From an uncultured Bacteroidota bacterium (GTDB lineage: Bacteria; Bacteroidota; Bacteroidia; Chitinophagales; Chitinophagaceae), in assembly GCA_938008665.1 (NCBI GenBank), contig CALLKA010000080.1, positions 1 to 39,783 on the forward strand: 39,783 bases of DNA, written 5' to 3'. Below the pieces are notes generated by a model. The model was not told where the DNA came from. It searched no databases and was given only the letters and a program-made list of their open reading frames with translations. Within the stretch, counting starts at the first letter, position 1. Every line of letters starts with the position of its first letter. The position numbers were made by a program, and so were the translations under genes. Of this stretch, positions 22,621-31,150 are shown one piece after another.

Positions 22621-23949
22621 ATGCTGGTAGATAAAATTACATTAAAAGATATCGGCTTATTTGATACGGATGAATCAGAAGGCCTTATTTCACATCTTAA
22701 TTTTTGCAAAACTAATGGCGGTAAGGAGCAGTTAGACCAATATCTTGCACATCCATTAAATACTATTGAAGCCATTGAGAAACGACAAAATGCCATTGCT
22801 GTTTTTATCAGTGAAATTGATTTTATTAATGAAATGAAAATTACCAATGGTACTACCCTAGTTATAGAAAAGTTTTTTGGGACAGCATTTAAAACTATTC
22901 CAATACAAATTAGCTACCCAGGCGCTATTTGGTACCAATATATAAATGCTTCAGACTATGCTTTAATTAAATATTCGCTAGAGCATTTAATGCTGTTTTA
23001 TGAAAATTTAAATACGTGGCTACTTGTTTTCGAAAATAAAAACCAGAACCCAATTATTGCCAGCTTAGTTCAAAATATAAAAAAATTGGTGGAGCATCCT
23101 GCATTAGCCAACTTAAATACACAAGCCACTTTAGCCAACCCGCAAAAATTATTATCACTTGCTTATTTTTTTCGGAGCCATTATAAAAATAATACGCTTC
23201 AGCTTTTACAATATTTCTATGAATTAGATGCTTATTATAGCATGGCAACTGCTGCAAAAAAATTTAATTTTGTTTTTCCCACTTGGCTCAATAGCGAAAC
23301 TCCGCAACTTGAAGTGATCGCTGCGATACATCCACTGGTTCCAAATCCCATTGATAATACCCTTTCTCTTTCTAGTCAAACTAATTTGTTTTTTTTGACT
23401 GGCGCCAACATGGCTGGTAAAAGTACTTTCATTAAAACCATTGGTATTGTTATTTACTTGGCGCATATTGGCATTGGAGCGCCTGCGGCGAAAGTGACCC
23501 TATCTTTATTTGACGGACTTATTACCAACCTAACCATTGCTGACAATGTGGTCAAAGGAGAAAGTTACTTTTTCAATGAGGTACAAAGAATAAAAAATAC
23601 TATTGAAAAAATTATAGATGGTAAAAAATATTTTGTCCTGATTGATGAACTTTTCAAGGGAACCAATATCCAAGACGCCATGAAGTGCAGCACTGTGGTC
23701 ATTGAAGGTTTGCAAAATTTAAACAATAGCTTATTCATCATAAGCACACACCTGTATGAGATAAGTGATGGACTAAAAAAATACAGCAATATTCACTTCG
23801 GATATTTTGAAACCGAAGTGCGTCAAAAGGAACTCGTGTTTCATTACCAACTAAAGCAAGGAGTCAGTCAAGACCGCTTGGGTTATTTAATTTTAGAGCG
23901 AGAAGGCGTTGTTGACCTGCTAAACAATATGACTAAAATTAAGTATTAA
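22621..23949 (+). CDS. MutS-like ATPase lacking mismatch-recognition domains
   Basis: The 442-residue protein contains a MutS core/lever region (about 1-225, with the G-G-K-E-Q-L-D-Q-Y-L-x-H-P-L segment at 33-46) and the MutS ATPase domain. The Walker A is G261-A-N-M-A-G-K-S-T269, followed by the S-Y-F-F-N-E-V segment, the Walker B I-D-E-L-F-K-G-T-N, and S-T-H. MutS domains I and II, which bind mismatches, are absent, as is the Smr nuclease of MutS2. It is therefore a short MutS paralogue of a kind found in Bacteroidota, with unknown job. It follows pyrC by 11 bases and precedes comM by 45. Confidence 0.87.
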   Translation: MLVDKITLKDIGLFDTDESEGLISHLNFCKTNGGKEQLDQYLAHPLNTIEAIEKRQNAIAVFISEIDFINEMKITNGTTLVIEKFFGTAFKTIPIQISYPGAIWYQYINASDYALIKYSLEHLMLFYENLNTWLLVFENKNQNPIIASLVQNIKKLVEHPALANLNTQATLANPQKLLSLAYFFRSHYKNNTLQLLQYFYELDAYYSMATAAKKFNFVFPTWLNSETPQLEVIAAIHPLVPNPIDNTLSLSSQTNLFFLTGANMAGKSTFIKTIGIVIYLAHIGIGAPAAKVTLSLFDGLITNLTIADNVVKGESYFFNEVQRIKNTIEKIIDGKKYFVLIDELFKGTNIQDAMKCSTVVIEGLQNLNNSLFIISTHLYEISDGLKKYSNIHFGYFETEVRQKELVFHYQLKQGVSQDRLGYLILEREGVVDLLNNMTKIKY

Positions 23950-23994
23950 TACTTGATTAGCGCTCCGTTACAAATCTAGATTCAAGCAAAAAAT

Positions 23995-25539
23995 ATGCTT
24001 GTAAAAACAAAAGGCAGTGCCTTAATTGGGATTAACGCAGTAGCCATAACTATTGAAGTAAATGTTAGCATGGGACAAGGCTATTGTATTGTAGGCCTAC
24101 CTGATAGCTCGGTAAAGGAAAGCTTGGACCGAACCGAAAGTGCCATTAAAGCAAATGGCTTTAGAATGCCACGCACTAAATTGGTCATCAATTTATCACC
24201 CGCTGAATTAAAAAAAACCGGTGCCGCATTTGATTTACCCATTGCCATTGGTATACTAGCCGCTTCTGAACAAATCAGCCCTATTCATTTAATTGATAAG
24301 TATATAATGATGGGGGAATTGGGTTTAGATGGCAAATTATATCCAATCAAAGGCGTCCTTGCCATGGCGATGCAAACAAAAGCAGATGGCTATTTAGGGA
24401 TTTTACTTCCTAATGAAAATGCTGCCGAGGCTGCATTGGTTGATGACATGAACATATACTGTTTTGAACAATTAACCGAAGTTGTTGATTTTATTGCGAA
24501 CCCAAACTCAAAATCGCCCATTAAAAGAACTAATCTCACACTGGATCATGAAATAAAATCGGTGACAGATTTTTCAGATGTAAAGGGGCAGGAAAATGTG
24601 AAACGGGCCTTAGAAATTGCGAGTGCAGGTAGTCATAATATAATTATGATTGGGCCGCCAGGTGCCGGAAAAACAATGTTGGCTAAAAGTATTGTATCCA
24701 TTCTACCCCCGTTAAATCAAATGGAAGCTTTAGAAACAAGTAAAATTTATAGTATCACTGGGAAATTGGATGCCGTAAATAAATTATTACGAAATAGGCC
24801 ATTCAGACATCCTCACCATAGTTTATCCGCTATCGCTCTTATTGGTGGCGGAAGCCATCCACAACCCGGTGAAATTTCATTAGCACATAATGGTATTTTA
24901 TTTTTAGATGAACTGCCAGAATTTAATAGATCGGTTATTGAAGTACTCCGCCAACCCATGGAGGAAGGAATTGTATGTATCGCCCGGGCCAAAATGAGTG
25001 TTACTTTCCCAGCTAGATTTATGCTGATGGCAGCTATGAACCCATGCCCTTGCGGTTATTACAACCATCCGAAAAAGGAATGTCACTGCAGTCCAGCTTC
25101 AATTCAAAAATATATGCATAAAATTTCTGGACCCTTATTGGATCGTATTGATATGCATATTGAGGTGGTACCTGTACTTTATAATGATTTAAGGGCTTCG
25201 AAACAGGAAGAAACTTCCGCAATTATCGCTAATAGGGTCAAAAATGCAAGAGAAATTCAAAGTCATCGATTTAAAAACGAGCATGGAACCTACACCAATG
25301 CTCAAATGAATAGTAGTCAGCTAAAAAAATATTGTACCATTACAAGCGAGGGCGAAGCCATATTAAAAATGGCAATGGAAAAGTTTCAGCTAAGCGCACG
25401 TGCTTTTGACCGAATTATAAAAGTGAGTCGAAGTATTGCGGACTTAGATTACAGCAATACGATTGAAATAAACCATATTAGTGAGGCCCTTCAATACCGG
25501 AGTTTGGATAAATCCAATTGGGGGCAGTATAAAAATTAA
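23995..25539 (+). CDS. comM: YifB/ComM-family AAA+ ATPase (Mg-chelatase-like)
   Basis: The 514-residue protein has an N-terminal Lon-protease-like fold domain (about 1-180, without obvious proteolytic motif). An AAA+ module follows with Walker A G-P-P-G-A-G-K-T (about 220-227), Walker B I-L-F-L-D-E-L-P-E-F, and the cysteine-rich N-P-C-P-C-G-Y-Y insertion. A C-terminal Mg-chelatase-like lid ends in Y-R-S-L-D. In naturally competent bacteria ComM is a helicase that helps branch migration of incoming DNA. In others its role is unclear. It is last in the five-gene run. Its stop codon shares the bases TTAA (25536-25539) with the stop of the convergent CoA-binding gene. Confidence 0.93.
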   Translation: MLVKTKGSALIGINAVAITIEVNVSMGQGYCIVGLPDSSVKESLDRTESAIKANGFRMPRTKLVINLSPAELKKTGAAFDLPIAIGILAASEQISPIHLIDKYIMMGELGLDGKLYPIKGVLAMAMQTKADGYLGILLPNENAAEAALVDDMNIYCFEQLTEVVDFIANPNSKSPIKRTNLTLDHEIKSVTDFSDVKGQENVKRALEIASAGSHNIIMIGPPGAGKTMLAKSIVSILPPLNQMEALETSKIYSITGKLDAVNKLLRNRPFRHPHHSLSAIALIGGGSHPQPGEISLAHNGILFLDELPEFNRSVIEVLRQPMEEGIVCIARAKMSVTFPARFMLMAAMNPCPCGYYNHPKKECHCSPASIQKYMHKISGPLLDRIDMHIEVVPVLYNDLRASKQEETSAIIANRVKNAREIQSHRFKNEHGTYTNAQMNSSQLKKYCTITSEGEAILKMAMEKFQLSARAFDRIIKVSRSIADLDYSNTIEINHISEALQYRSLDKSNWGQYKN

Positions 25540-25901
25540 TATTGTCCCGTTTTTAATAAAACAAGTGTGCAAGCTTCTAATGTTTCAACGCCATTTTTAG
25601 CTGCAAGTGTTGCTAATACTGGGTTTTCAGTACCTGGATTAAAAATAATACGACGGGGCTTTAAGGCTAAAATTGGGTCAATATATTCAGTTTGGGCTGC
25701 GGAACCAAGGTATAAAGTGACCGTATCTATAGGAATTTGGCTTGGCCATTCATTCAAAATTGGGATATCGTTGATCATTCCCTTTTTAATACCATAGGGG
25801 TATACTGATATTCCATGTTCATTTAACAAACTGGTCGCTAAAAAACTATAGCGTTCTGAATTGGGCGACGCCCCTACAACTAAGGTGACAGGTGTTTTCA
25901 T
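25536..25901 (-). CDS. CoA-binding-domain protein (CoA_binding_2)
   Basis: The 121-residue protein is one Rossmann-like domain. It has V-V-G-A-S-P-N-S-E-R-Y-S near the start, then V-Y-P-Y-G, and a late F-N-P-G-T-E-N segment. These are typical of the CoA_binding_2 family related to the CoA-binding domain of succinyl-CoA synthetase. Biochemical function is unknown for most members. The start is the ATG at 25899-25901. A perfect -7 box lies four bases upstream. It converges on comM with overlapping stop codons. Confidence 0.87.
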   Translation of the reverse strand: MKTPVTLVVGASPNSERYSFLATSLLNEHGISVYPYGIKKGMINDIPILNEWPSQIPIDTVTLYLGSAAQTEYIDPILALKPRRIIFNPGTENPVLATLAAKNGVETLEACTLVLLKTGQY

Positions 25902-25905
25902 GTTA

Positions 25906-25913
25906 CAAATCTA
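25906..25913 (-). promoter_or_regulatory. -7 promoter box of the CoA-binding protein gene, near-leaderless
   Basis: Minus-strand TAGATTTG matches TAnnTTTG exactly and ends four bases before the ATG, the same spacing as at ubiE and nadE. A -33 element is weak. Confidence 0.6.
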
Positions 25914-26004
25914 TTATTAAATAGATGAATAGAATTTATTTTGTTTAAATAAAAGAATGTAATTTTATCAAAATCAACTTTACTAACTAAATTAAATAAT
26001 CATT

Positions 26005-26313
26005 ATGGCAAAGTCAAGCAAGAAAAAAGTAGCAAAAAAAGCAGCTACAAAGAAAAAAGTAGCTCCTAAGAAAGCAGCAAAGAAAGCAGCCCCAAAGAAA
26101 AAAGTAGCTCCTAAAAAAGCAACTAAGAAAGCGGCTCCTAAGAAAGCAGTTAAAAAAGCAGCCCCAAAGAAGGCCGCAAAAAAAGTAGCTCCTAAAAAGG
26201 CAGCAAAGAAAGCGGCTCCTAAGAAAGCTGCTCCAGCTCCGGTTGTTGTTGAAGCGACTGTAGTTGCGCCAACACTTTTTACAGAACCTACCACTGATAC
26301 ACCTACTGCTTAA
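26005..26313 (+). CDS. Histone H1-like Lys/Ala/Pro-rich protein
   Basis: The 102-residue protein is built almost entirely of K, A and P through about residue 75. It uses repeated K-K-A-A-P-K-K and K-K-V-A-P-K-K units, then has an uncharged or acidic tail (A-P-V-V-V-E onwards). It resembles the tail of eukaryotic H1 and bacterial H1-like proteins, which bind and compact DNA without sequence specificity. Low-complexity composition makes homology hard to judge, and the role as a nucleoid protein is inferred from charge. It has its own upstream region and a strong terminator downstream, and so is likely a single-gene unit. The DNA shows the matching repeat (26018-26230). Confidence 0.85.
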   Translation: MAKSSKKKVAKKAATKKKVAPKKAAKKAAPKKKVAPKKATKKAAPKKAVKKAAPKKAAKKVAPKKAAKKAAPKKAAPAPVVVEATVVAPTLFTEPTTDTPTA

Positions 26314-26337
26314 ATTTAGCGGTAAAATTCATATCTT

Positions 26338-26379
26338 AATCCTCCCATTCCGAACAATCGTGAATGGGAGGATTTTTTT
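26338..26379 (+). terminator. Rho-independent terminator after the H1-like gene
   Basis: AATCCTCCCATTC (26338-26350) pairs with GAATGGGAGGATT (26362-26374) in a perfect 13-bp stem with an 11-base loop. It is followed by a run of seven T (26373-26379). Confidence 0.93.
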
Positions 26380-26397
26380 ATTGTCAAAACAAAATGT

Positions 26398-28800
26398 ATG
26401 AAAAAATTATTACTACTCTTATTTTTCCCTTTTCTATTGCATGCGCAAAGTAATCCCATCAATGAAAAAACCAAAAACATGGAATTGCGTAAAGGTTATT
26501 TTAATTACTACTGGGACGCTACGCAAGGAAAGATTTACTTAGTCGTAGACAAATGGAATAGCCCATTTTTATATGTAAACTCACTGCCAGCAGGGCTTGG
26601 GTCAAATGATATTGGATTAGACCGAGGTCAAATTGGGGATTCAAGAGTTGTTTATTTTAATCGCGTAGGTAAAAAAGTATTACTTACACAACCTAATTTG
26701 GACTATCGTGCAGTGACCAATGATCCAAGAGAACAAAAAGCCGTCAATGAATCATTCGCACAATCAGTGCTTTTTAATTTTACAGTGGAAGTCGAAGATG
26801 GCAATGCTGTATTAGTAGACGCTACCTCTTTCTTTCTAAGAGACGCGCATAATGCTGCTGATAAGATTAGAAAAATGAGACAAGGAACTTACACCTTGAA
26901 CGAAGGTCGTTCCACCATCTATATTACAAACACAAAAAATTTTCCGAATAATTCCGAGTTTGAAGCAACACTTACTTTTGTGGGCGGTTCTGATGCCGGA
27001 AGATTTGTACAAGCGGTAGCTCCTTCTACTGAAGCAATCACTTTAAGAATGCACCATAGCTTTGTTGCATTGCCCGATAATAAATACAAGCCCAGAGCAT
27101 ATGATATTAGAAGTGGGTATTTTGGAATTACTTATTTTGATTATGGTAGTGATATCAGCGAGCCCATTCAAAAAATGTTTATCAGTAGGCATCGATTAAA
27201 TAAAGTAAATCCAAATGCGGCGATGAGTGAAGCCGTGAAGCCAATCATATACTATTTAGATAATGGTACACCTGAACCTATTCGTACTGCTTTATTAGAG
27301 GGTGCAAGATGGTGGAACCAAGCCTACGAAGCAGCAGGCTATAAAAATGCATTTCAAGTGCAAATACTTCCTGACAGCGCTGATCCAATGGATATTCGTT
27401 ACAATATGATTAACTGGGTACACCGTTCTACCCGCGGATGGAGTTATGGTGCAACCATTACCGATCCAAGAACAGGTGAAATTATAAAAGGCCAAGTTAC
27501 TTTAGGTTCGCTTAGAGTAAGACAGGATTATTTAATATTTACAGCACTTTTATCACCATACATTAATGGACAGCCAGTTACCGATAAAATGCGCACTGCA
27601 GCTATTCACAGATTGAGGCAATTAGCTGCACACGAAGTGGGTCACACTTTAGGACTGCAACATAACTATGCATCGAGTTTTAATAATCGCGCTTCCGTGA
27701 TGGACTACCCGCACCCCAATGTATTTGTGAATGACAAAGGAGCCATTGATTTTTCAGATATCTATACCAACGAAATTGGTGAATGGGATAAGCGCGCCAT
27801 TACCTATGGTTATCAAGATTTTGATAAAACCGTAGATGAAAATAAGGCATTGCAAAATTTACTGATTGAGAATTCAAAAAATGGATTACAGTTTATCGCG
27901 GATGCAGATGCAAGATCAGCAAGTGGCTTTCATCCAAATGCGCATTTATGGGATAACCAAGCGGATGCAGTTGCTGGATTAAATCAAGTAATTGAGGTAA
28001 GAAAAAAAGCAATCAGTCAATTTGGTGAGCATGCCGTTCCCAATGGCACCCCATTATCAAAGTTGGAAGATGTATTAGTTCCATTATATAATTACCACCG
28101 TTACCAATATGAAGCAGTGACTAAAGTGATAGGTGGTATAAACTATACCTATAGCGTTCGTGGAGATGCGAATCAAATAAAACCAACTATTTTATCAAAT
28201 GAAATGCAACAAAAAGCTTTAAAAGCAGCACTAAAATGCTTGAGCGCAGAAGCTTTAACCTTACCTGAAAATATTTTACAATTAATTCCACCGCGTCCTC
28301 CTTTATATTATGGCGTTGGTGAACTTTTTGAAAAAAGAATGGGTATGAGCTTTGATGCATTAAGTGCAGCTGAAGCTTTAGCTGATTTTGAACTAGGATT
28401 TTTATTTAATGTGGAGCGCGCAAATCGATTGGTACAAAATAAAGCAAGAGCTAGTGTGATAGGTTGGGATGATGTACTTGACCAAATACTTGAAAACACC
28501 TGGTATATAAAAATACCTAGTGGTTTGGCTGGAAGTATTCAACAACAAACGCAACAACAAACACTTCATTGGTTGCTTGGGGTAAGTCAAAGTACAGATG
28601 CGAACTATGAAGTACGCAGTATCACACAACAAAGATTAAAACAATTAAAGACTAAGTTAGAAACGCTCACTAAATCGGATCCATTGCATAGTGCACATTA
28701 TCAATATGCGATAGAAAGAATTAAGAGCCCCGATAAAGTGATTTTACCGAAACCAGTAACCATTGCCCCAGGAGCACCTATTGGTTGCGATTTGGACTAA
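26398..28800 (+). CDS. Secreted zinc-dependent metalloprotease (DUF5117/DUF5118 type)
   Basis: The 800-residue protein has a signal peptide (about 1-16, ending L-H-A-Q). A long N-terminal beta-rich region of the DUF5117/5118 type precedes a metzincin-like catalytic site, H412-E413-V-G-H416-T-L-G-L-Q-H422, with a Met-turn-like S-V-M-D-Y-P about 12 residues later. The C-terminal part (about 480-800) is helical and ends without a recognisable type IX sorting domain. Such proteins are common in Bacteroidota and probably degrade extracellular or periplasmic proteins. Substrates are unknown. It starts 18 bases after the preceding terminator, so the promoter must overlap it, and it is closed by a terminator at 28825-28860. 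Confidence 0.92.
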   Translation: MKKLLLLLFFPFLLHAQSNPINEKTKNMELRKGYFNYYWDATQGKIYLVVDKWNSPFLYVNSLPAGLGSNDIGLDRGQIGDSRVVYFNRVGKKVLLTQPNLDYRAVTNDPREQKAVNESFAQSVLFNFTVEVEDGNAVLVDATSFFLRDAHNAADKIRKMRQGTYTLNEGRSTIYITNTKNFPNNSEFEATLTFVGGSDAGRFVQAVAPSTEAITLRMHHSFVALPDNKYKPRAYDIRSGYFGITYFDYGSDISEPIQKMFISRHRLNKVNPNAAMSEAVKPIIYYLDNGTPEPIRTALLEGARWWNQAYEAAGYKNAFQVQILPDSADPMDIRYNMINWVHRSTRGWSYGATITDPRTGEIIKGQVTLGSLRVRQDYLIFTALLSPYINGQPVTDKMRTAAIHRLRQLAAHEVGHTLGLQHNYASSFNNRASVMDYPHPNVFVNDKGAIDFSDIYTNEIGEWDKRAITYGYQDFDKTVDENKALQNLLIENSKNGLQFIADADARSASGFHPNAHLWDNQADAVAGLNQVIEVRKKAISQFGEHAVPNGTPLSKLEDVLVPLYNYHRYQYEAVTKVIGGINYTYSVRGDANQIKPTILSNEMQQKALKAALKCLSAEALTLPENILQLIPPRPPLYYGVGELFEKRMGMSFDALSAAEALADFELGFLFNVERANRLVQNKARASVIGWDDVLDQILENTWYIKIPSGLAGSIQQQTQQQTLHWLLGVSQSTDANYEVRSITQQRLKQLKTKLETLTKSDPLHSAHYQYAIERIKSPDKVILPKPVTIAPGAPIGCDLD

Positions 28801-28824
28801 TATATAATTAGTAAAGTTGCTAAA

Positions 28825-28860
28825 AAAAATCCCCACTCGATGCATCGAGCGGGGATTTTT
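28825..28860. terminator. Bidirectional terminator between metalloprotease and DUF1569 genes
   Basis: AAAAATCCCC (28825-28834) pairs with GGGGATTTTT (28851-28860). After one A/C mismatch the stem continues with CTCGA/TCGAG around a TGCA loop. Runs of A and T on the two sides allow use by both convergent genes. Confidence 0.9.
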
Positions 28861-28868
28861 TAATCATC

Positions 28869-29324
28869 TTATTGTAAAATATCTATTATTATTTTTTCAT
28901 GATGATAGCTATGCACGTATAAAAATCTTATAGCAATAGGCAATTGGAGGTCTCCAAATATTGGGTGTGTAAAATATTTATTATTATCCGTAGTCAAAAG
29001 TGATTCAGCACTTTTTCGTGCTTCTGCTATTTGCTGTAGTACCATCTCCCTCGAAACTTGACTAGTAGGCTGAGTAAAAGAAGGCGCTTTTGCTTTTCCT
29101 CTAGGTATTTTATTTAAAAGCAACACGAAAAAAGCTTTCCAACTAAACTTTTTTTTATATAGTGAAGGATCTGACTTCCTGATTGCTTCTGAAATTGAAG
29201 TAATCACCAAGCAGCTATGCATGATATGCCATCCAACATTCGCTTCAGATACCATTTTATTGTTATTTAAATAAAGCGGCGCTTGCTTTTCAAAATCATT
29301 TAAAACTTGCAATAATTTTTTCAT
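28869..29324 (-). CDS. DinB-superfamily protein (DUF1569)
   Basis: The 151-residue four-helix-bundle-like protein has histidines at the positions expected for the DinB/YfiT metal site: V-G-W-H-I-M-H in helix 2 and Y-V-H-S-Y-H-H-E-K near the C-terminus. It best fits DUF1569, a DinB-related family of unknown function. Related proteins include thiol transferases that use bacillithiol or mycothiol. Since bshA is present in this genome, a thiol-linked role is possible but not shown. It lies downstream of the pyruvate dehydrogenase E2 gene on the same strand, with a terminator between them. Confidence 0.75.
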   Translation of the reverse strand: MKKLLQVLNDFEKQAPLYLNNNKMVSEANVGWHIMHSCLVITSISEAIRKSDPSLYKKKFSWKAFFVLLLNKIPRGKAKAPSFTQPTSQVSREMVLQQIAEARKSAESLLTTDNNKYFTHPIFGDLQLPIAIRFLYVHSYHHEKIIIDILQ

Positions 29325-29348
29325 TCAAAAGGTTTTTAATTTAAACAA

Positions 29349-29383
29349 AAAGGCTCCGTTAATTTTATTATAACGGAGCCTTT
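29349..29383 (-). terminator. Rho-independent terminator after the pyruvate dehydrogenase E2 gene
   Basis: AAAGGCTCCGTTA (29349-29361) and TAACGGAGCCTTT (29371-29383) form a 13-bp perfect stem with a 9-base loop. Read on the minus strand the stem is followed by further T. It separates the E2 gene from the DUF1569 gene. Confidence 0.9.
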
Positions 29384-29417
29384 CAATAATTTTCAATCGT
29401 TCACTACTTGATATATT

Positions 29418-31025
29418 CTAAATAAACATTTTAATTGGACCTTCTAAGTAGCTTTTTAATGTTTGTAAAAATGCAGAACCTGTTGCGCCATCCACCACAC
29501 GGTGGTCACAGCTTAAAGTCACATTCATAACATTACCAGGTACAATTTGACCATTTTTAACAATAGGTTCTTGTGCAATACCACCAACAGCTAATATACA
29601 AGCGTCTGGTGGATTGATGATCGCCGTGAATTGATCTATCCCAAACATACCTAAATTAGAAATAGTGAAAGTGCTTCCTTCCCAATCGGCTGGTTGTAAT
29701 TTTTTATCTTTTGCTTTTTTCGCGAACTCCTTAACAGAAACGCTGATTTGCGTTAAACTTAAACCATCTGCAAAACGAAGTACAGGAACCAACAAACCTT
29801 CCTCCACTGCTACCGCAATACCAATATTTACATGATGATTAGTGCGTATTACATCACCCAACCAACTGCTATTTACTTTTGGATGTTGTTTTAATGAAAG
29901 CGCAACAGCTTTAACGATAAAATCATTAAAACTTATTTTGACTGGTGAAGTTTCATTGACCATTGCACGTGCTTCAACAACTGCGTCCATATTTATTTTC
30001 ATTGTCAAATAAAAATGAGGCGCTGTAAATAAGCTTTCGCTTAGACGCTTCGCAATTACTTTACGCATTTGCGAAACTGGTGTATCCTCAAAACTTACTT
30101 GCCCGATAGGCGCTGATGCTGTATAAGTGTTTGCACTTGCTGGCGTATAGTTATCTAAATCAGTTTTTGTAATTCTTCCATGTTCCCCTGATCCTTTTAC
30201 AAATTTTAAATCCACCCCTTTTTCTTTGGCTATTTTTTTAGCAAGTGGGGATGCAAAAATTCTTCCTTCATTTACAACAGTTGCAGTTGGCGCAACAGTT
30301 GCTGTGACTACTTTAGGAGCAGGTGTTGTTTTCGCCTCTTCAACGACTGGCGCAGCAGCCGCTGGGCGATCCGAACTATTTTTTACTGATTTTACAATCG
30401 CATCAATATCTAAACCTGGTTGGCCGATGATACACAACAATTGATTCACTAAAATTTTCTCTCCTGCTTGTGCTCCTTGGTATAATAAAATCCCATCTTT
30501 ATAGGATTCTAATTCCATAGTTGCTTTATCCGTTTCAATGTCCGCTAAAATTTCTCCTTTCTTTACAGCATCTCCCACTTTTTTCTGCCATCCCGCAATC
30601 ACCCCCTCCGTCATTGTATCACTTAAGCGCGGCATTAAAACCACTTCATCCATTTTACTTAAATCAATAGTATCCGCGCTTGCTACTACAGGAGCAGCAG
30701 GTGTTTCTACTTTTGTATTTTCAGGCGCTGCTTGTGTTTCGGAACTTGTGTTGGTATTTTGTGCAACTAATGCAGTAACATCTTCTCCTGCAGCACCAAT
30801 AATCGCCAATAAATCATTGACTTGCAATTTACCGCCACGTGGTGTGCCTACATGTAATAAAACACCTTGTTGATAGCTTTCCAATTCCATGGTAGCTTTA
30901 TCCGTTTCAATTTCGGCTAATAAATCTCCTTTTTTAACAGTATCCCCCACTTTTTTATGCCATGCAGCAATAACTCCTTCTGTCATTGTATCACTCAAAC
31001 GGGGCATTAAGATAACTTCAGCCAT
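29418..31025 (-). CDS. pdhC: Dihydrolipoamide acetyltransferase (E2) of pyruvate dehydrogenase
   Basis: The E2 core of pyruvate dehydrogenase moves the acetyl group from lipoyl-lysine to CoA. The 535-residue protein has two lipoyl domains (about 1-80 and 126-205) with lipoyl lysines K43 and K167 in identical E-T-D-K-A-T-M-E-L-E contexts. These are joined by Ala/Pro/Thr-rich linkers to a peripheral-subunit-binding domain (about 255-293, with I-F-A-S-P-L-A-K-K). The catalytic domain ends with the active-site D-H508-R-V-V-D512-G. The two lipoyl domains are very alike, suggesting a recent internal duplication. E1 and E3 genes are not in the window. Confidence 0.94.
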   Translation of the reverse strand: MAEVILMPRLSDTMTEGVIAAWHKKVGDTVKKGDLLAEIETDKATMELESYQQGVLLHVGTPRGGKLQVNDLLAIIGAAGEDVTALVAQNTNTSSETQAAPENTKVETPAAPVVASADTIDLSKMDEVVLMPRLSDTMTEGVIAGWQKKVGDAVKKGEILADIETDKATMELESYKDGILLYQGAQAGEKILVNQLLCIIGQPGLDIDAIVKSVKNSSDRPAAAAPVVEEAKTTPAPKVVTATVAPTATVVNEGRIFASPLAKKIAKEKGVDLKFVKGSGEHGRITKTDLDNYTPASANTYTASAPIGQVSFEDTPVSQMRKVIAKRLSESLFTAPHFYLTMKINMDAVVEARAMVNETSPVKISFNDFIVKAVALSLKQHPKVNSSWLGDVIRTNHHVNIGIAVAVEEGLLVPVLRFADGLSLTQISVSVKEFAKKAKDKKLQPADWEGSTFTISNLGMFGIDQFTAIINPPDACILAVGGIAQEPIVKNGQIVPGNVMNVTLSCDHRVVDGATGSAFLQTLKSYLEGPIKMFI

Positions 31026-31150
31026 AGGTAAAAGACTATTTTGTAAATGAGTGGTGAAATTACACTAAAAATGGTTTTTTTCAAGCCGGAAAAGGGAAAT
31101 TTATAGTAAAAACAAGCAATTTAAAGGCGAAAGCTTTAAATCTTATGTAA

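Noticed and set aside
26018..26230. Possible CRISPR-like or tandem repeat array
   Set aside because: The repeats are codon repeats of the H1-like protein, without spacers of uniform length.
25992..26294. Antisense open frame opposite the H1-like gene, rich in Phe and Ala
   Set aside because: Its odd composition is the complement of the Lys/Ala/Pro repeat, and it has no independent coding signal.
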